Assembly (NCBI RefSeq): GCF_014649735.1
Contig: NZ_BMTP01000008.1
Span: 1-64,000, forward strand
Length of the DNA: 64,000 nucleotides
DNA from: Streptomyces lavendofoliae
Lineage (GTDB): Bacteria; Actinomycetota; Actinomycetes; Streptomycetales; Streptomycetaceae
Direction: 5' to 3'
Positions within the stretch are counted from its first letter, which is position 1. The number at the start of each line of letters is the position of its first letter. The position numbers and the translations under genes were made by a program. The notes below the pieces were generated by a model. The model saw nothing but the letters and a program-made list of their open reading frames with translations. It had not been told where the DNA came from and did no database searches. Of the stretch, positions 24,892 to 33,553 are shown one piece after another.

Positions 24892-26397
24892 CTATCGGTC
24901 CCCGAAGATCGTGCGGTGCCAGGGCTTCCGGGCGACCGCCGTGTTGTCGTACATCACATGCTTGACCTGCGTGTACTCCTCGAAGGAGTAGGTTGACATG
25001 TCCTTTCCGAAGCCGGAGGCCTTGTAGCCGCCGTGCGGCATCTCGCTGATGATCGGGATGTGGTCGTTGATCCAGACGCAGCCGGCCTTGATCTCGCGGG
25101 TGGCGCGGCCGGCGCGGTACACGTCACGGGTCCAGGCGGAGGCGGCGAGGCCGTAGGGCGTGTCGTTGGCCAGGGCCAGGCCCTCCTCGTCGCTGTCGAA
25201 GGGCAGGACGACGAGGACGGGGCCGAAGATCTCGGCCTGGACGATCTCGCTGTCCTGGGCCGCGCCGGTGATCAGGGTGGGCCGGTAGTGGGCGCCACCG
25301 CCCCCGGGCGCCGCCCCGCCGGTGACCACGGTGGCGTACGCGCGGGCACGGTCGACGAAGGCGGCGACGCGGTCGCGCTGGGCGTGGCTGATGAGCGGGC
25401 CGAGGTCGGTGTCCTCGTCGAAAGGGTCGCCGACGCGGACGGTGGCCATCAGGTCGGCGACCTGCTCCACGAACGCGTCGTACAGCGGGCGCTGGACGTA
25501 CGCGCGCGTGGCGGCGGTGCAGTCCTGGCCGGTGTTGATCAGCGCGCCGGCGACCGCGCCGTGCACCGCGGCCTCCAGGTCGGCGTCGTCGAAGACCACG
25601 AAGGGTGCTTTGCCGCCGAGTTCGAGGTGCAGCCGCTTGACGGTGGAGGTGGCGATCTCGGCGACCCGCCGCCCGACGGCGGTGGAGCCGGTGAACGACG
25701 TCATGGCGACGTCCGGGTGCCCCACGAGGTGCTCCCCCGCGTCCCTCCCCGCGCCCGTGACGATGTTGACGACGCCGTCGGGGATACCCGCGTCGGTGGC
25801 GGCCGACGCGAACATCAGGGAGGTGAGCGGGGTGAGTTCGGCGGGCTTGAGCACGATGGTGTTGCCCGCCGCGACGGCCGGGAGGACCTTCCACGCCGCC
25901 ATCTGCAGCGGGTAGTTCCAGGGCGCGATGGACCCGATGACGCCGATCGGCTCGCGGCGGACGTACGAGGTGTGGTCACCGCTGTACTCGCCGGCCGACT
26001 GGCCCTGGAGGTGGCGCGCGGCCCCGGCGAAGAAGGCCGTGTTGTCGACCGTGCCGGGTACGTCGAACTCGCGCGTCAGCCTGATGGGTTTGCCGCACTG
26101 GAGGGACTCGGCGTGGGCGAAGTCCTCCGCCCGCTCGGCCAGCAGGGCGGCGAACCGGTGCATCGCGTCCGACCGCTCGCCCGGGGTCGCGCCCGCCCAG
26201 CCGGGCAGCGCGTCGCGGGCCGCGGCGACGGCGTCGTCGACGTCGGCGGTGGAGGCGAGGACGTAGTCGAGGATCTTCTCCCCGGTCGCGGGATCGACGA
26301 CGGTGTGCGCCCGGCCCGACGTGCCGGGCCGCGGTCGCCCTCCGATGTACTGCGCCCCGGCCGCGAAGCGGTCGAGTCCCTGGAAGGAGTTGTCCAT
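24892..26397 (-). CDS. Gamma-aminobutyraldehyde dehydrogenase-type aldehyde dehydrogenase
   Basis: The 501-residue enzyme carries SIAPWNYPLQMAAWKVLPA, SFTGSTAVGRRVAE, the Glu block LHLELGGKAPFVVFDDADL and the catalytic Cys in NTGQDCTAATRAYV. GQDCTAATR is typical of the aminobutyraldehyde/betaine aldehyde dehydrogenase group. The start is ATG 26397 with GGAG 7 nt upstream. It is first in the operon before potD, so the aldehyde made from putrescine is the likely substrate and GABA the product. A dyad at 26455-26479 sits in its promoter region. Confidence 0.88.
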   Translation of the reverse strand: MDNSFQGLDRFAAGAQYIGGRPRPGTSGRAHTVVDPATGEKILDYVLASTADVDDAVAAARDALPGWAGATPGERSDAMHRFAALLAERAEDFAHAESLQCGKPIRLTREFDVPGTVDNTAFFAGAARHLQGQSAGEYSGDHTSYVRREPIGVIGSIAPWNYPLQMAAWKVLPAVAAGNTIVLKPAELTPLTSLMFASAATDAGIPDGVVNIVTGAGRDAGEHLVGHPDVAMTSFTGSTAVGRRVAEIATSTVKRLHLELGGKAPFVVFDDADLEAAVHGAVAGALINTGQDCTAATRAYVQRPLYDAFVEQVADLMATVRVGDPFDEDTDLGPLISHAQRDRVAAFVDRARAYATVVTGGAAPGGGGAHYRPTLITGAAQDSEIVQAEIFGPVLVVLPFDSDEEGLALANDTPYGLAASAWTRDVYRAGRATREIKAGCVWINDHIPIISEMPHGGYKASGFGKDMSTYSFEEYTQVKHVMYDNTAVARKPWHRTIFGDR

Positions 26398-26454
26398 GAC
26401 GCTCTCCGTTGTCCCGGCTCGAATTGAGTGCCGATCCTGACAGAGGAGGTGCGG

Positions 26455-26479
26455 GGCAACAAGGGATTCCGTTGTTGCC
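26455..26479. promoter_or_regulatory. Inverted repeat in front of the pot operon
   Basis: GGCAACAA and TTGTTGCC form perfect 8-bp arms around 9 nt, 58 bp before the aldehyde dehydrogenase start that heads the pot operon. A further inverted pair GATTCCGT (26465) and ACGGAATC (26493) overlaps it. This is a strong candidate operator for a polyamine-responsive regulator, in the 175-bp space shared with the divergent NADAR gene. Confidence 0.5.
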
Positions 26480-26572
26480 TTTTGGTTACGCGACGGAATC
26501 GGTCGACCATGTGTCGGGTGGCCGCCGGAATCTCCGTACGTTGTGTCCGTGGTGACTGCCAGACTGGCGTGC

Positions 26573-27130
26573 ATGGAACGGATCCACGAGCTGATCGAGC
26601 AGGTCAGCACGGGTAAGCGCGTGAAATTCCTGCACTTCTGGGGGCACACCCCGAAGCGGGACGGGACGCTCGGCGGGCACTGCCTGAGCCAGTGGTGGCC
26701 GTCGCCCTTCACCGTCGACGGCGTGGAGTACGCGACCGCGGAGCACTGGATGATGGCGTCCAAGGCCCGGCTGTTCGGCGACGCGGACGCCGAGCGGGCG
26801 GCCGTCGGGGCGCCGAACCCCGCGCTCGCGAAGGAGGCCGGCCGGCTGGTGCGCGGCTTCGACGAGACGACGTGGAAACGGGAGCGGTTCGGGATCGTCG
26901 TGAAGGGCAGCGAGCACAAGTTCGCCTCGGACCCGGACCTGCGGGCGTTCCTGCTGTCGACGGGCGACCGGGTCCTGGTGGAGGCGAGCCCGGTGGACCG
27001 CGTGTGGGGCATCGGCCTGGCCGCCGACGACCCGCACGCGCAGTCCCCCGCCCGTTGGCGTGGCCTGAACCTGCTGGGCTTCGCCCTGATGGACGCCCGT
27101 GCGGCACTGGCGGCCACGGCCGCGCCCTGA
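26573..27130 (+). CDS. NADAR-family protein (DUF1768), putative N-glycosidase
   Basis: The 185-residue protein shows the NADAR hallmarks: FLHFWGH, CLSQWWPSPFTVDGVEYATA, AEHWMMASKARLFGD and a C-terminal WRGLNLLGFALMDAR. Members cleave N-glycosidic bonds in riboflavin pathway intermediates or remove ADP-ribose from bases. ATG 26573 is used; an in-frame GTG at 26543 is also possible. Neither has a clear ribosome binding site, so a leaderless message is possible. It is divergent from the pot operon and convergent with a DUF4190 gene. Confidence 0.85.
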   Translation: MERIHELIEQVSTGKRVKFLHFWGHTPKRDGTLGGHCLSQWWPSPFTVDGVEYATAEHWMMASKARLFGDADAERAAVGAPNPALAKEAGRLVRGFDETTWKRERFGIVVKGSEHKFASDPDLRAFLLSTGDRVLVEASPVDRVWGIGLAADDPHAQSPARWRGLNLLGFALMDARAALAATAAP

Positions 27131-27159
27131 CGCGCGGGCAGATGGCCGGGCCGGCCGGG

Positions 27160-27843
27160 TCAGCGGTGGCTCGTGACCACCAGCGAGGTGTCGAAGGAGT
27201 CGCCGCCGCGCTCGTCCCGCTGGTCGGACCGGTCGGCGGCGGTCGTGATCGTCCAGATCATGGCCGCCAGGAACGCGCCGCCGACCACGATGCCCACCGC
27301 GCCCAGGATGATCCCGGCGAGCGCGACACCGTGGTTGTCGGCCTCGCCCCGCTGGGCCTTCTTGCGGCCCAGGACGCCGAAGACCAGCGCCAGGACTCCC
27401 AGAACGACGCCCAGGCCCCACAGGCAGAAGAGCACCACGGAGATGATGCCGAGGACCAGCGCGGTGACACCCAGGCCGTTGGACGGCGCCTGCTGCCAGC
27501 CGGGCCCGGCGTAGGTGCCGTAGCCGGGATAGCCGGGGTAGCCGTACGCCCCGGCGGGCTGCGTGGCGGCGGGGTGGCCGGGGTAGCCGTAGGTCCCGGC
27601 GGGCGGGGCGGGGGCGGGGTAGCCGTACGGACCCGGCACGGGCGTACCGGGGCCGCCCGGGGCTATCGGGGGCGGCGGCAGCTCACCGCCGGGTCCCGGG
27701 CCCGGCACCGACGTCACCGTGGGCTGGTCGTGGACCCCCGGCGGGCGCGGCGGCGGCTGGTGGGGCGGCGGTTCGACACGGTCCTGGGGCGGCCTGCCCG
27801 AGGGCGGAGCCCATGGGTCGTTCGCGTCGCTGGTCTCTGGCAC
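27160..27843 (-). CDS. DUF4190-type membrane protein with Pro/Gly/Tyr-rich N-terminus
   Basis: The first 135 residues of this 227-residue protein are low-complexity, with repeats such as YGYPG and PPAGTYGYPGHP. Two hydrophobic helices follow (GLGVTALVLGIISVVLFC and ALAGIILGAVGIVVGGAFL), the DUF4190 pattern, then a polar tail. GTG 27843 is preferred since GGGGGAGG lies 4 nt upstream; ATG 27870 would add nine residues and lacks such a site. Function is unknown. It is divergent from the deaminase gene with under 100 bp between starts. Confidence 0.72.
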   Translation of the reverse strand: MPETSDANDPWAPPSGRPPQDRVEPPPHQPPPRPPGVHDQPTVTSVPGPGPGGELPPPPIAPGGPGTPVPGPYGYPAPAPPAGTYGYPGHPAATQPAGAYGYPGYPGYGTYAGPGWQQAPSNGLGVTALVLGIISVVLFCLWGLGVVLGVLALVFGVLGRKKAQRGEADNHGVALAGIILGAVGIVVGGAFLAAMIWTITTAADRSDQRDERGGDSFDTSLVVTSHR

Positions 27844-27936
27844 GGGCCCTCCCCCATCGTGTCCGGTCATGCTAACGGCCGACCTACGATGATCCCTGAC
27901 CAGCCCGGCGAGCGACCCGTACACGGAGGACCTCCG

Positions 27937-28962
27937 ATGACCGATCTGCACCCCTTCATCGCGGGGCTGCCCAAGGCCGAACTGCACGTCCACCACGTCG
28001 GCTCGGCCTCGCCCCGGATCGTCGCCGAGCTGGCCGCCCGCCACCCCGACTCCAGGGTGCCCACCGACCCCGAGGCGCTGGTCGACTACTTCACCTTCAC
28101 CGACTTCGCCCACTTCATCGAGGTGTACCTGTCGGTGGTGGACCTCATCCGCACCCCCGAGGACGTGCGGCTGCTGACGTTCGAGGTCGCCCGCGACATG
28201 GCGCGGCAGAACATCCGGTACGCGGAGCTCACCATCACGCCCTTCAGCTCCACCCGGCGCGGCATCGACGAGAAGGCGTTCATGGCCGCCATCGAGGACG
28301 CCCGCCTCGCCGCCGAGACCGAGCTCGGCGTCATCCTGCGCTGGTGCTTCGACATCCCCGGCGAGGCCGGCCTGGAGGCGGCCGAGGAGACCGCGCGGCT
28401 CGCGGTGGACCTGCGGCCCGAGGGCCTGGTGTCGTTCGGGCTCGGCGGCCCGGAGATCGGCGTACCGCGCCCGCAGTTCAAGCCGTACTTCGACCGCGCC
28501 ATCGCCGCCGGTCTGCACTCCGTCCCCCACGCCGGCGAGACGACCGGCCCGGAGACCGTCTGGGACGCCCTGACCGCACTGCGGGCCGAGCGCATCGGCC
28601 ACGGCACCAGCTCCACCCGGGACCCCCGGCTGCTGGCGCACCTCGCCGAGCACCGCATCGCCCTGGAGGTGTGCCCGACGTCCAACATCGCCACCCGTGC
28701 CGTCGCGCGCCTCGACGAGCACCCCCTCAAGGAGATGGTCGACGCCGGCGTGCTGGTCACCATCAACTCCGACGACCCGCCCATGTTCGGCACCGACCTC
28801 AACAACGAGTACGCGGTCGCCGCCCGCCTCCTCGGCCTCGACGAGCGGGGCCTCGCGGAGCTGGCCGCGAACGCGGTGGAGGCGTCGTTCCTCGACCCGG
28901 CGGGCAAGGCCAGGATCGCCGCCGAGATCGAGAGCTACACCACCGAGTGGCTCCGCCGCTGA
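27937..28962 (+). CDS. Adenosine-deaminase-family enzyme, probably aminodeoxyfutalosine deaminase
   Basis: This 341-residue enzyme of the amidohydrolase superfamily has the metal site HVHHVGS near residue 18, SVPHAGETTGPE, RIGHGTSS and NSDDPPMFGTDLNNE. It starts at ATG 27937 with GGAGG 7 nt upstream. A closely placed relative in streptomycetes is known to deaminate 6-aminodeoxyfutalosine in futalosine menaquinone synthesis, so that role is more probable than plain adenosine deamination. That assignment comes from recalled family work and position, not from a decisive residue. The GDPD gene overlaps its stop by one base. Confidence 0.8.
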   Translation: MTDLHPFIAGLPKAELHVHHVGSASPRIVAELAARHPDSRVPTDPEALVDYFTFTDFAHFIEVYLSVVDLIRTPEDVRLLTFEVARDMARQNIRYAELTITPFSSTRRGIDEKAFMAAIEDARLAAETELGVILRWCFDIPGEAGLEAAEETARLAVDLRPEGLVSFGLGGPEIGVPRPQFKPYFDRAIAAGLHSVPHAGETTGPETVWDALTALRAERIGHGTSSTRDPRLLAHLAEHRIALEVCPTSNIATRAVARLDEHPLKEMVDAGVLVTINSDDPPMFGTDLNNEYAVAARLLGLDERGLAELAANAVEASFLDPAGKARIAAEIESYTTEWLRR

Positions 28963-29672
28963 TGCCCCGGCCGCCGCTCCCCCGCCCGGTCACGGCCGTC
29001 GGCCACCGGGGCGACCCGTACCGCGTCCGCGAGAACACGCTCGCCTCGCTCCGCTCGGCCTTCGCCCGCGGCGCCGACGCGGTGGAGATCGACGTACGGC
29101 TCACCAGGGACGGCGTCCCGGTGCTGCTGCACGACGACTCGCTGAAGCGCCTGTGGGGCGCAGACCTGCCACTGGAGCGGGTCACGCTGGACCGGCTGCG
29201 CGCGCTGACCGGCCCGGAGGGCGTGCCGACCCTGGGCGAGGCGCTGGAGGCGGTCGGCGACCGACGGGTGATGATCGACCTGCCGGGCGCCACCGAGCGG
29301 TCGGTCGGCGCGATCGTCGGCACCGTCCACGAGTGCGGCGCGGGCGACCGCGTGTACTACTGCTCCAGCGCCGAGGCCATGCTGCTGGTCCGGGCCGCCG
29401 ACCCGGGCGCCGAGATCGCCCTGACGTGGACCACCCTCGCCCCGCCCCGCCGGGTGCTGCTCGACGCGGTGGCGCCGCGCTGGCTCAACTACCGTTTCGG
29501 GCTGGTCGGTCGGGCGCTGGCGGACCGCGTCCACCGGGACGGGCTGCTGATCTCGACCTGGACGGCCGACACCCGCAGAACCATGCGTAGGCTGATCGCC
29601 GACGGGGTGGACTCGATCACCACCAACCGCGTGGACGCGCTGAGCGCCGTACTGAAGGGAAACCGCACGTGA
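28962..29672 (+). CDS. Glycerophosphodiester phosphodiesterase family protein
   Basis: The 236-residue protein begins with VGHRGDPYRVRENTLASL, then AVEIDVRLTRDGVPVLLHDD, the HRG/EN/E-D metal and catalytic pattern of GDPD enzymes. No signal peptide is visible, so it acts in the cytosol, presumably on glycerophosphodiesters. The ATG overlaps the deaminase stop by one base (TGATG), and the following methyltransferase GTG overlaps its stop by 4 bp. The three genes are translationally coupled. Confidence 0.88.
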   Translation: MPRPPLPRPVTAVGHRGDPYRVRENTLASLRSAFARGADAVEIDVRLTRDGVPVLLHDDSLKRLWGADLPLERVTLDRLRALTGPEGVPTLGEALEAVGDRRVMIDLPGATERSVGAIVGTVHECGAGDRVYYCSSAEAMLLVRAADPGAEIALTWTTLAPPRRVLLDAVAPRWLNYRFGLVGRALADRVHRDGLLISTWTADTRRTMRRLIADGVDSITTNRVDALSAVLKGNRT

Positions 29673-30478
29673 CCCCGGACAGCACAGGCAGGATCCGCAC
29701 CGACATCGCGCACAACGCCCGCGTCTGGAACTACTGGCTCGGCGGCAAGGACAACTACCCGGTCGACCGCGAGGTCGGCGACCAGGTCGTCGCCATGTAC
29801 CCGAGCATCGGCGAAGTCGCCCGCGCCGACCGGGCGTTCCTCGGCCGGGCCGTCACCTACCTGGCCGGTGAGGCCGGCGTGCGGCAGTTCCTGGACGTCG
29901 GCACGGGCCTGCCGACCGTCGACAACACGCACGAGGTCGCGCAGCGCATCGCCCCCGACGCCCGGGTCGTGTACGTCGACAACGACCCGATCGTGCTCAC
30001 GCACGCCCGCGCCCTGCTCACCGGCTCCCCGGAGGGCGTGACCGAGTACATCGACGCGGACGCCCACCGCCCGGACCGGATCGTGGAGGCCGTGCGCCCG
30101 ATCCTGGACCTGGACCGGCCCGTCGCCGTGATGATGCTCGGCATCCTCAATTTCGTGCTGGACACGGACGAGGCCCGTTCGATCGTGCGGACGCTGATGG
30201 CGGCGGTGCCGTCCGGCAGCCATCTGGTGCTGACGCACCCGACCCTGGAGCTGGGCGGCGAGGGCAACGCCGAGGCGATGGAGTTCTGGAACAAGAACGC
30301 CACGCCGCCCATCACCGCGCGCAGCCGGGCCGAGTTCGCCTCGTTCCTGGACGGCCTGGAGGTGCTGGAGCCGGGCATCGTGTCGTGCGCGAGGTGGCGG
30401 CCCCCGGCGGCGGACGCGGCGGAGGGGGCGGACGCGGCGGAGGTGGCGCAGTTCGGCGCGGTCGCGCGCAAGCCCTGA
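29669..30478 (+). CDS. DUF574-type SAM-dependent methyltransferase
   Basis: The 269-residue protein begins with IRTDIAHNARVWNYWLGGKD and has the SAM-binding DVGTGLPTVDNTHEVAQ and VVYVDNDPIVLTHARAL, the signature of this large actinobacterial family. Substrates are unknown. Streptomycetes carry many copies. The last 30 residues are Ala/Glu-rich. It starts at GTG 29669 within the GDPD stop, so it is coupled to that gene. Confidence 0.9.
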   Translation: MTPDSTGRIRTDIAHNARVWNYWLGGKDNYPVDREVGDQVVAMYPSIGEVARADRAFLGRAVTYLAGEAGVRQFLDVGTGLPTVDNTHEVAQRIAPDARVVYVDNDPIVLTHARALLTGSPEGVTEYIDADAHRPDRIVEAVRPILDLDRPVAVMMLGILNFVLDTDEARSIVRTLMAAVPSGSHLVLTHPTLELGGEGNAEAMEFWNKNATPPITARSRAEFASFLDGLEVLEPGIVSCARWRPPAADAAEGADAAEVAQFGAVARKP

Positions 30479-30535
30479 CCCGCGCGGCCCGCCGGCGGGC
30501 CCGGACCCACCGGCGGGAGCCCGTGACCGAGTGGA

Positions 30536-31069
30536 TCACACGGGCAGCGTGCGTGCGCTGAGCACCGGCGCGGTCAGCGCCTCCAGCCGCTTGATCATGC
30601 GGCGTACGACGAGCAGCGGGATGACGCCGAAGACCCCGAAGGACATGTCGATCAGCGTCCAGTAAAACGGGATGTCCCGGATGGGGCCGCAGATCAGCGC
30701 GAGCGGGATGATCCCGGCGCAGGCGATCATGCCGAACTCGATGACCCAGACGTTGCGCACGGGGTCGCGGTAGGGGCCGTAGAAGGCGACGGCGATGACG
30801 AGGTGCGCGAACGCGAGCCAGTCGGTCCCGTACAGGAGGAAGGGGTACTGCCGGTCGGCGGTGTCGACGCCGGCGCGGACGCGCTCGATCCACTCCTGGA
30901 GGCCGGGGAAGGCGTCGGCGACGGGGGACGCCCAGCCGCGCAGGGCGTCTTCGAGGAGGCGCAGTTCGGTGACGAGCGGGAAGGCCGTCGCCCCGCTCAG
31001 CACCAGACAGACGATGAAAACCACCAACCACACGCGTATGCGCCGCAACAGGGCGCGGGTCTCGCTCAT
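30536..31069 (-). CDS. Integral membrane protein of unknown function
   Basis: The 177-residue protein has four hydrophobic segments (VWLVVFIVCLVLSGATAFPL, FLLYGTDWLAFAHLVIAVAF, VWVIEFGMIACAGIIPLALI and FYWTLIDMSFGVFGVIPLLV). Between the first and second is an amphipathic stretch of about 45 residues. No catalytic motif is clear. It faces the methyltransferase gene and is divergent from the kinase gene, with 104 bp between starts. Confidence 0.75.
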   Translation of the reverse strand: MSETRALLRRIRVWLVVFIVCLVLSGATAFPLVTELRLLEDALRGWASPVADAFPGLQEWIERVRAGVDTADRQYPFLLYGTDWLAFAHLVIAVAFYGPYRDPVRNVWVIEFGMIACAGIIPLALICGPIRDIPFYWTLIDMSFGVFGVIPLLVVRRMIKRLEALTAPVLSARTLPV

Positions 31070-31173
31070 GTCCGCAGCGTACGCCCGGGTTTACGCGCTT
31101 TTTACCGCGGGTCCCGTACCGTGCGTCCGCCCTCCGCGCCGGGGTCGCCGGGCCGCTGTGCGAAGATCCGACG

Positions 31174-33087
31174 GTGCAACCGATCAGCGTGGAAGACCCC
31201 TCCTGGACAGGGCCGTACCGGCTCCTCGGCCGCCTGGGCGAAGGGGGGATGGGCCGTGTCTACCTCGCGCGCAGCGAGGGCGGCCGGACCGTCGCCGTGA
31301 AGCTGATCCTCCGTGAGCTGGCGCAGGACGCCGAGTTCCGGCGGCGGTTCGCCCAGGAGGTCGCCGCGGCGCGGCGGGTCGGCGGCCGGTGGACGGCGCC
31401 GGTGCTGGACGCCGACACCGCGGCTCCCGTGCCCTGGGTGGCGACCGGTTACATCCCCGGCCCCTCCCTGTCGGAGGTCGTCGGCGACGGCCACGGGCCA
31501 CTGCCCGAGACGTCGGTGCGCGCGCTGGCGAGCGGGCTGTCGCAGGCGCTGGAGGCCATCCACTCCGTGGGGCTGGTGCACCGCGACCTGAAGCCGTCCA
31601 ACGTGCTGGTCACCGTGGACGGTCCGCGGGTGATCGACTTCGGCATCGCCCGGGCCCTGGACGCGCACAGCGCCGCCGGTGACATCCGGACCCGCACCGG
31701 CGCCGTGGTCGGTTCGCCGGGCTTCATGTCGCCGGAGCAGGTCCGCGGCGAGAGCATCACCCCCGCTTCGGACGTGTTCTGCCTGGGCGCGGTCCTGGCG
31801 TACGCGGCGACGGGACGTACGCCGTTCGGCGGCGCCGACAGCGGCGTGCACAGCCTGTTGTACCGGATCGTGCAGGAGGAGCCGGACCTCACGGGCGTGC
31901 CGCAGAGACTCGCCGGGCTGGTCCGCGCGTGCCTGGTCAAGGACCCCGCGGGCCGGCCCTCGGTCGCCGAGCTGATCGAGGCCACCCGGGACGCGGAACC
32001 GGCCGGGGCGTGGCTGCCGGGCGCGCTGCTCGCGCAGCTGGGGCAGCGGGCGGCCCGGCTGCTGGACGCCGAGCTGCCGTCGTCCGCGCACGCCCCGGTG
32101 CCGCATCAGCCGCACCCGGGGCCGCCGTACGCGCGGACGGCCTTCCAGACGCCCCCGCCGGCGTTCCCCGCCCCGTCGCCGGTGTTCCCGACCCCGCCGC
32201 CGCCCCAGCCCTATCCGTACGGGATGGCGCACTCCGTACCGCCCGGCCCTCCGGACGCCTCCGGCCGGCCCGGCAACGGCGGGCGGGTGGCCCTGATCGT
32301 GCTGGGCGTCGTGATCGGGCTGCCGGTGGTGGGCGTCTTCCTGCTCTTCCTGATCGGTCTGCTCACCGAGAAGGAGAAGACACCCGCCCTCCACGAGATC
32401 GAGGGCGCCGTGCCGGATGCCTACCTCGGCGCCTGGGAGGGCGTGATGAAGGCGGGCGCGTCAGGTGAGTTCCAGGGGCGCTTCGACATCGTCCAGGGGG
32501 AGAAGAACCAGGTGGTCGCCACGGTCACCTACACCCTCCCGTACGCCCTCTGCGAGGACCGCGCCCCGCTGCTGTCGGCCGACGACACGAAGGTCGTCCT
32601 GGGCGGGGGTACCCGGGCCAGGAGCGTGCCCGCGGGGACGCGGAACTGCGCGCCGCCGTCGGCGCGGCAGACCCTCAAGGCGCAGCCGGACGGTTCGCTG
32701 CTGTGGGAGTCGATGGGCGCCTCCACGACGCTGAGACCGGCCGAGACCAGCAAGGCGGCCGTCCACCCGAAGTTCCTGGGCACCTGGGACCTGCCGGCCG
32801 AACCCGCCGCCCAGAGTCTCCGGCTGACGATCAAGCAGGGCTCGACCGGCGAGGACGTGGTCACCGCGACCGGCGCGGGCTCGTTCAAGGAGTGCAGGTG
32901 GAAGGGGTCGCTCGCCGGCGCCCACGGCGACCGCCTCGTCCTGGGCCCGCTCACGGCGGGCGGGAACGCGTGCCCGGTGCGGAGCTCGATGGTGATCACC
33001 CCCGCCGGTGAGGGCACGCTCTACGTGGACCGCGCGGACCGCCCGAAGGGCACCGGCCGGGAAGAACTCACCCGCCACACCCCCTGA
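31174..33087 (+). CDS. Receptor-like Ser/Thr protein kinase
   Basis: The 637-residue protein has an N-terminal Hanks-type kinase (about residues 15-275): GEGGMGRVY, catalytic Lys43 in VAVK, HRDLKPSN with Asp138, DFGIARALD and SPGFMSPEQVRGE. A Pro-rich linker (about 305-365) and one membrane segment (about 370-395, VALIVLGVVIGLPVVGVFLL) follow. The outer domain of about 240 residues looks like two halves, each with CxxxW/tryptophan-rich blocks (YLGAWEGVMKAG and FLGTWDLPAEPA), so it may be a duplicated sensor. The GTG start is used. A hairpin including the stop codon follows. Confidence 0.92.
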   Translation: MQPISVEDPSWTGPYRLLGRLGEGGMGRVYLARSEGGRTVAVKLILRELAQDAEFRRRFAQEVAAARRVGGRWTAPVLDADTAAPVPWVATGYIPGPSLSEVVGDGHGPLPETSVRALASGLSQALEAIHSVGLVHRDLKPSNVLVTVDGPRVIDFGIARALDAHSAAGDIRTRTGAVVGSPGFMSPEQVRGESITPASDVFCLGAVLAYAATGRTPFGGADSGVHSLLYRIVQEEPDLTGVPQRLAGLVRACLVKDPAGRPSVAELIEATRDAEPAGAWLPGALLAQLGQRAARLLDAELPSSAHAPVPHQPHPGPPYARTAFQTPPPAFPAPSPVFPTPPPPQPYPYGMAHSVPPGPPDASGRPGNGGRVALIVLGVVIGLPVVGVFLLFLIGLLTEKEKTPALHEIEGAVPDAYLGAWEGVMKAGASGEFQGRFDIVQGEKNQVVATVTYTLPYALCEDRAPLLSADDTKVVLGGGTRARSVPAGTRNCAPPSARQTLKAQPDGSLLWESMGASTTLRPAETSKAAVHPKFLGTWDLPAEPAAQSLRLTIKQGSTGEDVVTATGAGSFKECRWKGSLAGAHGDRLVLGPLTAGGNACPVRSSMVITPAGEGTLYVDRADRPKGTGREELTRHTP

Positions 33088-33116
33088 CGCCTGCGCCCGG
33101 TGGGCGGAGGCGTCAG
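33084..33116 (+). terminator. Terminator overlapping the kinase stop codon
   Basis: Arms 33084-33098 and 33102-33116 pair over 14 of 15 positions with a 3-nt loop. The TGA stop is inside the stem. No T-run follows, which is usual for this GC content. Confidence 0.55.
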
Positions 33117-33207
33117 CGGGTACCGGGCTCCGCGGCCGGTACGCGGGTGGGGGCGCGGGGCAGGAGCCGTGGCGCCCCCGCCGGTTCGCGGCGGCGGCGG
33201 GCCCGGG

Positions 33208-33441
33208 TCACTGGTCCCGGGCGTCGTCCTCGTCGGCCTGGACCCCTTCGAGCGGTTCGCCGCCGCCCGTACCCTCGCCGGGGCGGTAACCCTCGGCGGC
33301 GCTCGCCGTGCCGGGGACGGTGCGGTGGGCCGCCTGGCGCTCGGCGCCCGAGTGGGCTCCGGGCTCTTCCTCGGCGCGTTCGCGGGCGCGCTCCGGTGGA
33401 GTGTGCGGCGTATGCGAGGTATGCGGCGTCTTGTCGTTCAT
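33208..33441 (-). CDS. Small acidic hydrophilic protein, hypothetical
   Basis: A 77-residue frame starting at ATG 33441 gives MNDKTPHTSHTPHTPPERAR, then Glu/Gly/Ala-rich text ending VQADEDDARDQ. Such short, charged, disordered proteins are common in streptomycetes, and the composition looks like coding use and not shadow. No clear ribosome binding site is visible. It sits between the kinase and aldehyde dehydrogenase genes. Function is unknown and the gene call is moderate. Confidence 0.45.
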   Translation of the reverse strand: MNDKTPHTSHTPHTPPERARERAEEEPGAHSGAERQAAHRTVPGTASAAEGYRPGEGTGGGEPLEGVQADEDDARDQ

Positions 33442-33501
33442 GGGCCTGCGGGTACCCGTGGGGCGGTGCCTCATACGCGGGGAGCGCGCCGGGAAAAGGC
33501 C

Positions 33502-33540
33502 GGCGGGCGGGCCGGAGAGGGTCCCTCCGGCCCGCCCGCC
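33502..33540 (-). terminator. Terminator after the second aldehyde dehydrogenase gene
   Basis: A 16-bp perfect stem (33502-33517 with 33525-33540) lies 14 bp past the aldehyde dehydrogenase stop, and TTTT follows on the minus strand after a few bases. Confidence 0.75.
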
Positions 33541-33553
33541 CGTGGCGCGGGGG

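Noticed and set aside
26692..27936. A long plus-strand frame joined to the deaminase, suggesting an N-terminal fusion
   Set aside because: The extra 415 residues are shadow of the NADAR and DUF4190 genes; the deaminase has its own ATG with a good ribosome binding site at 27937.
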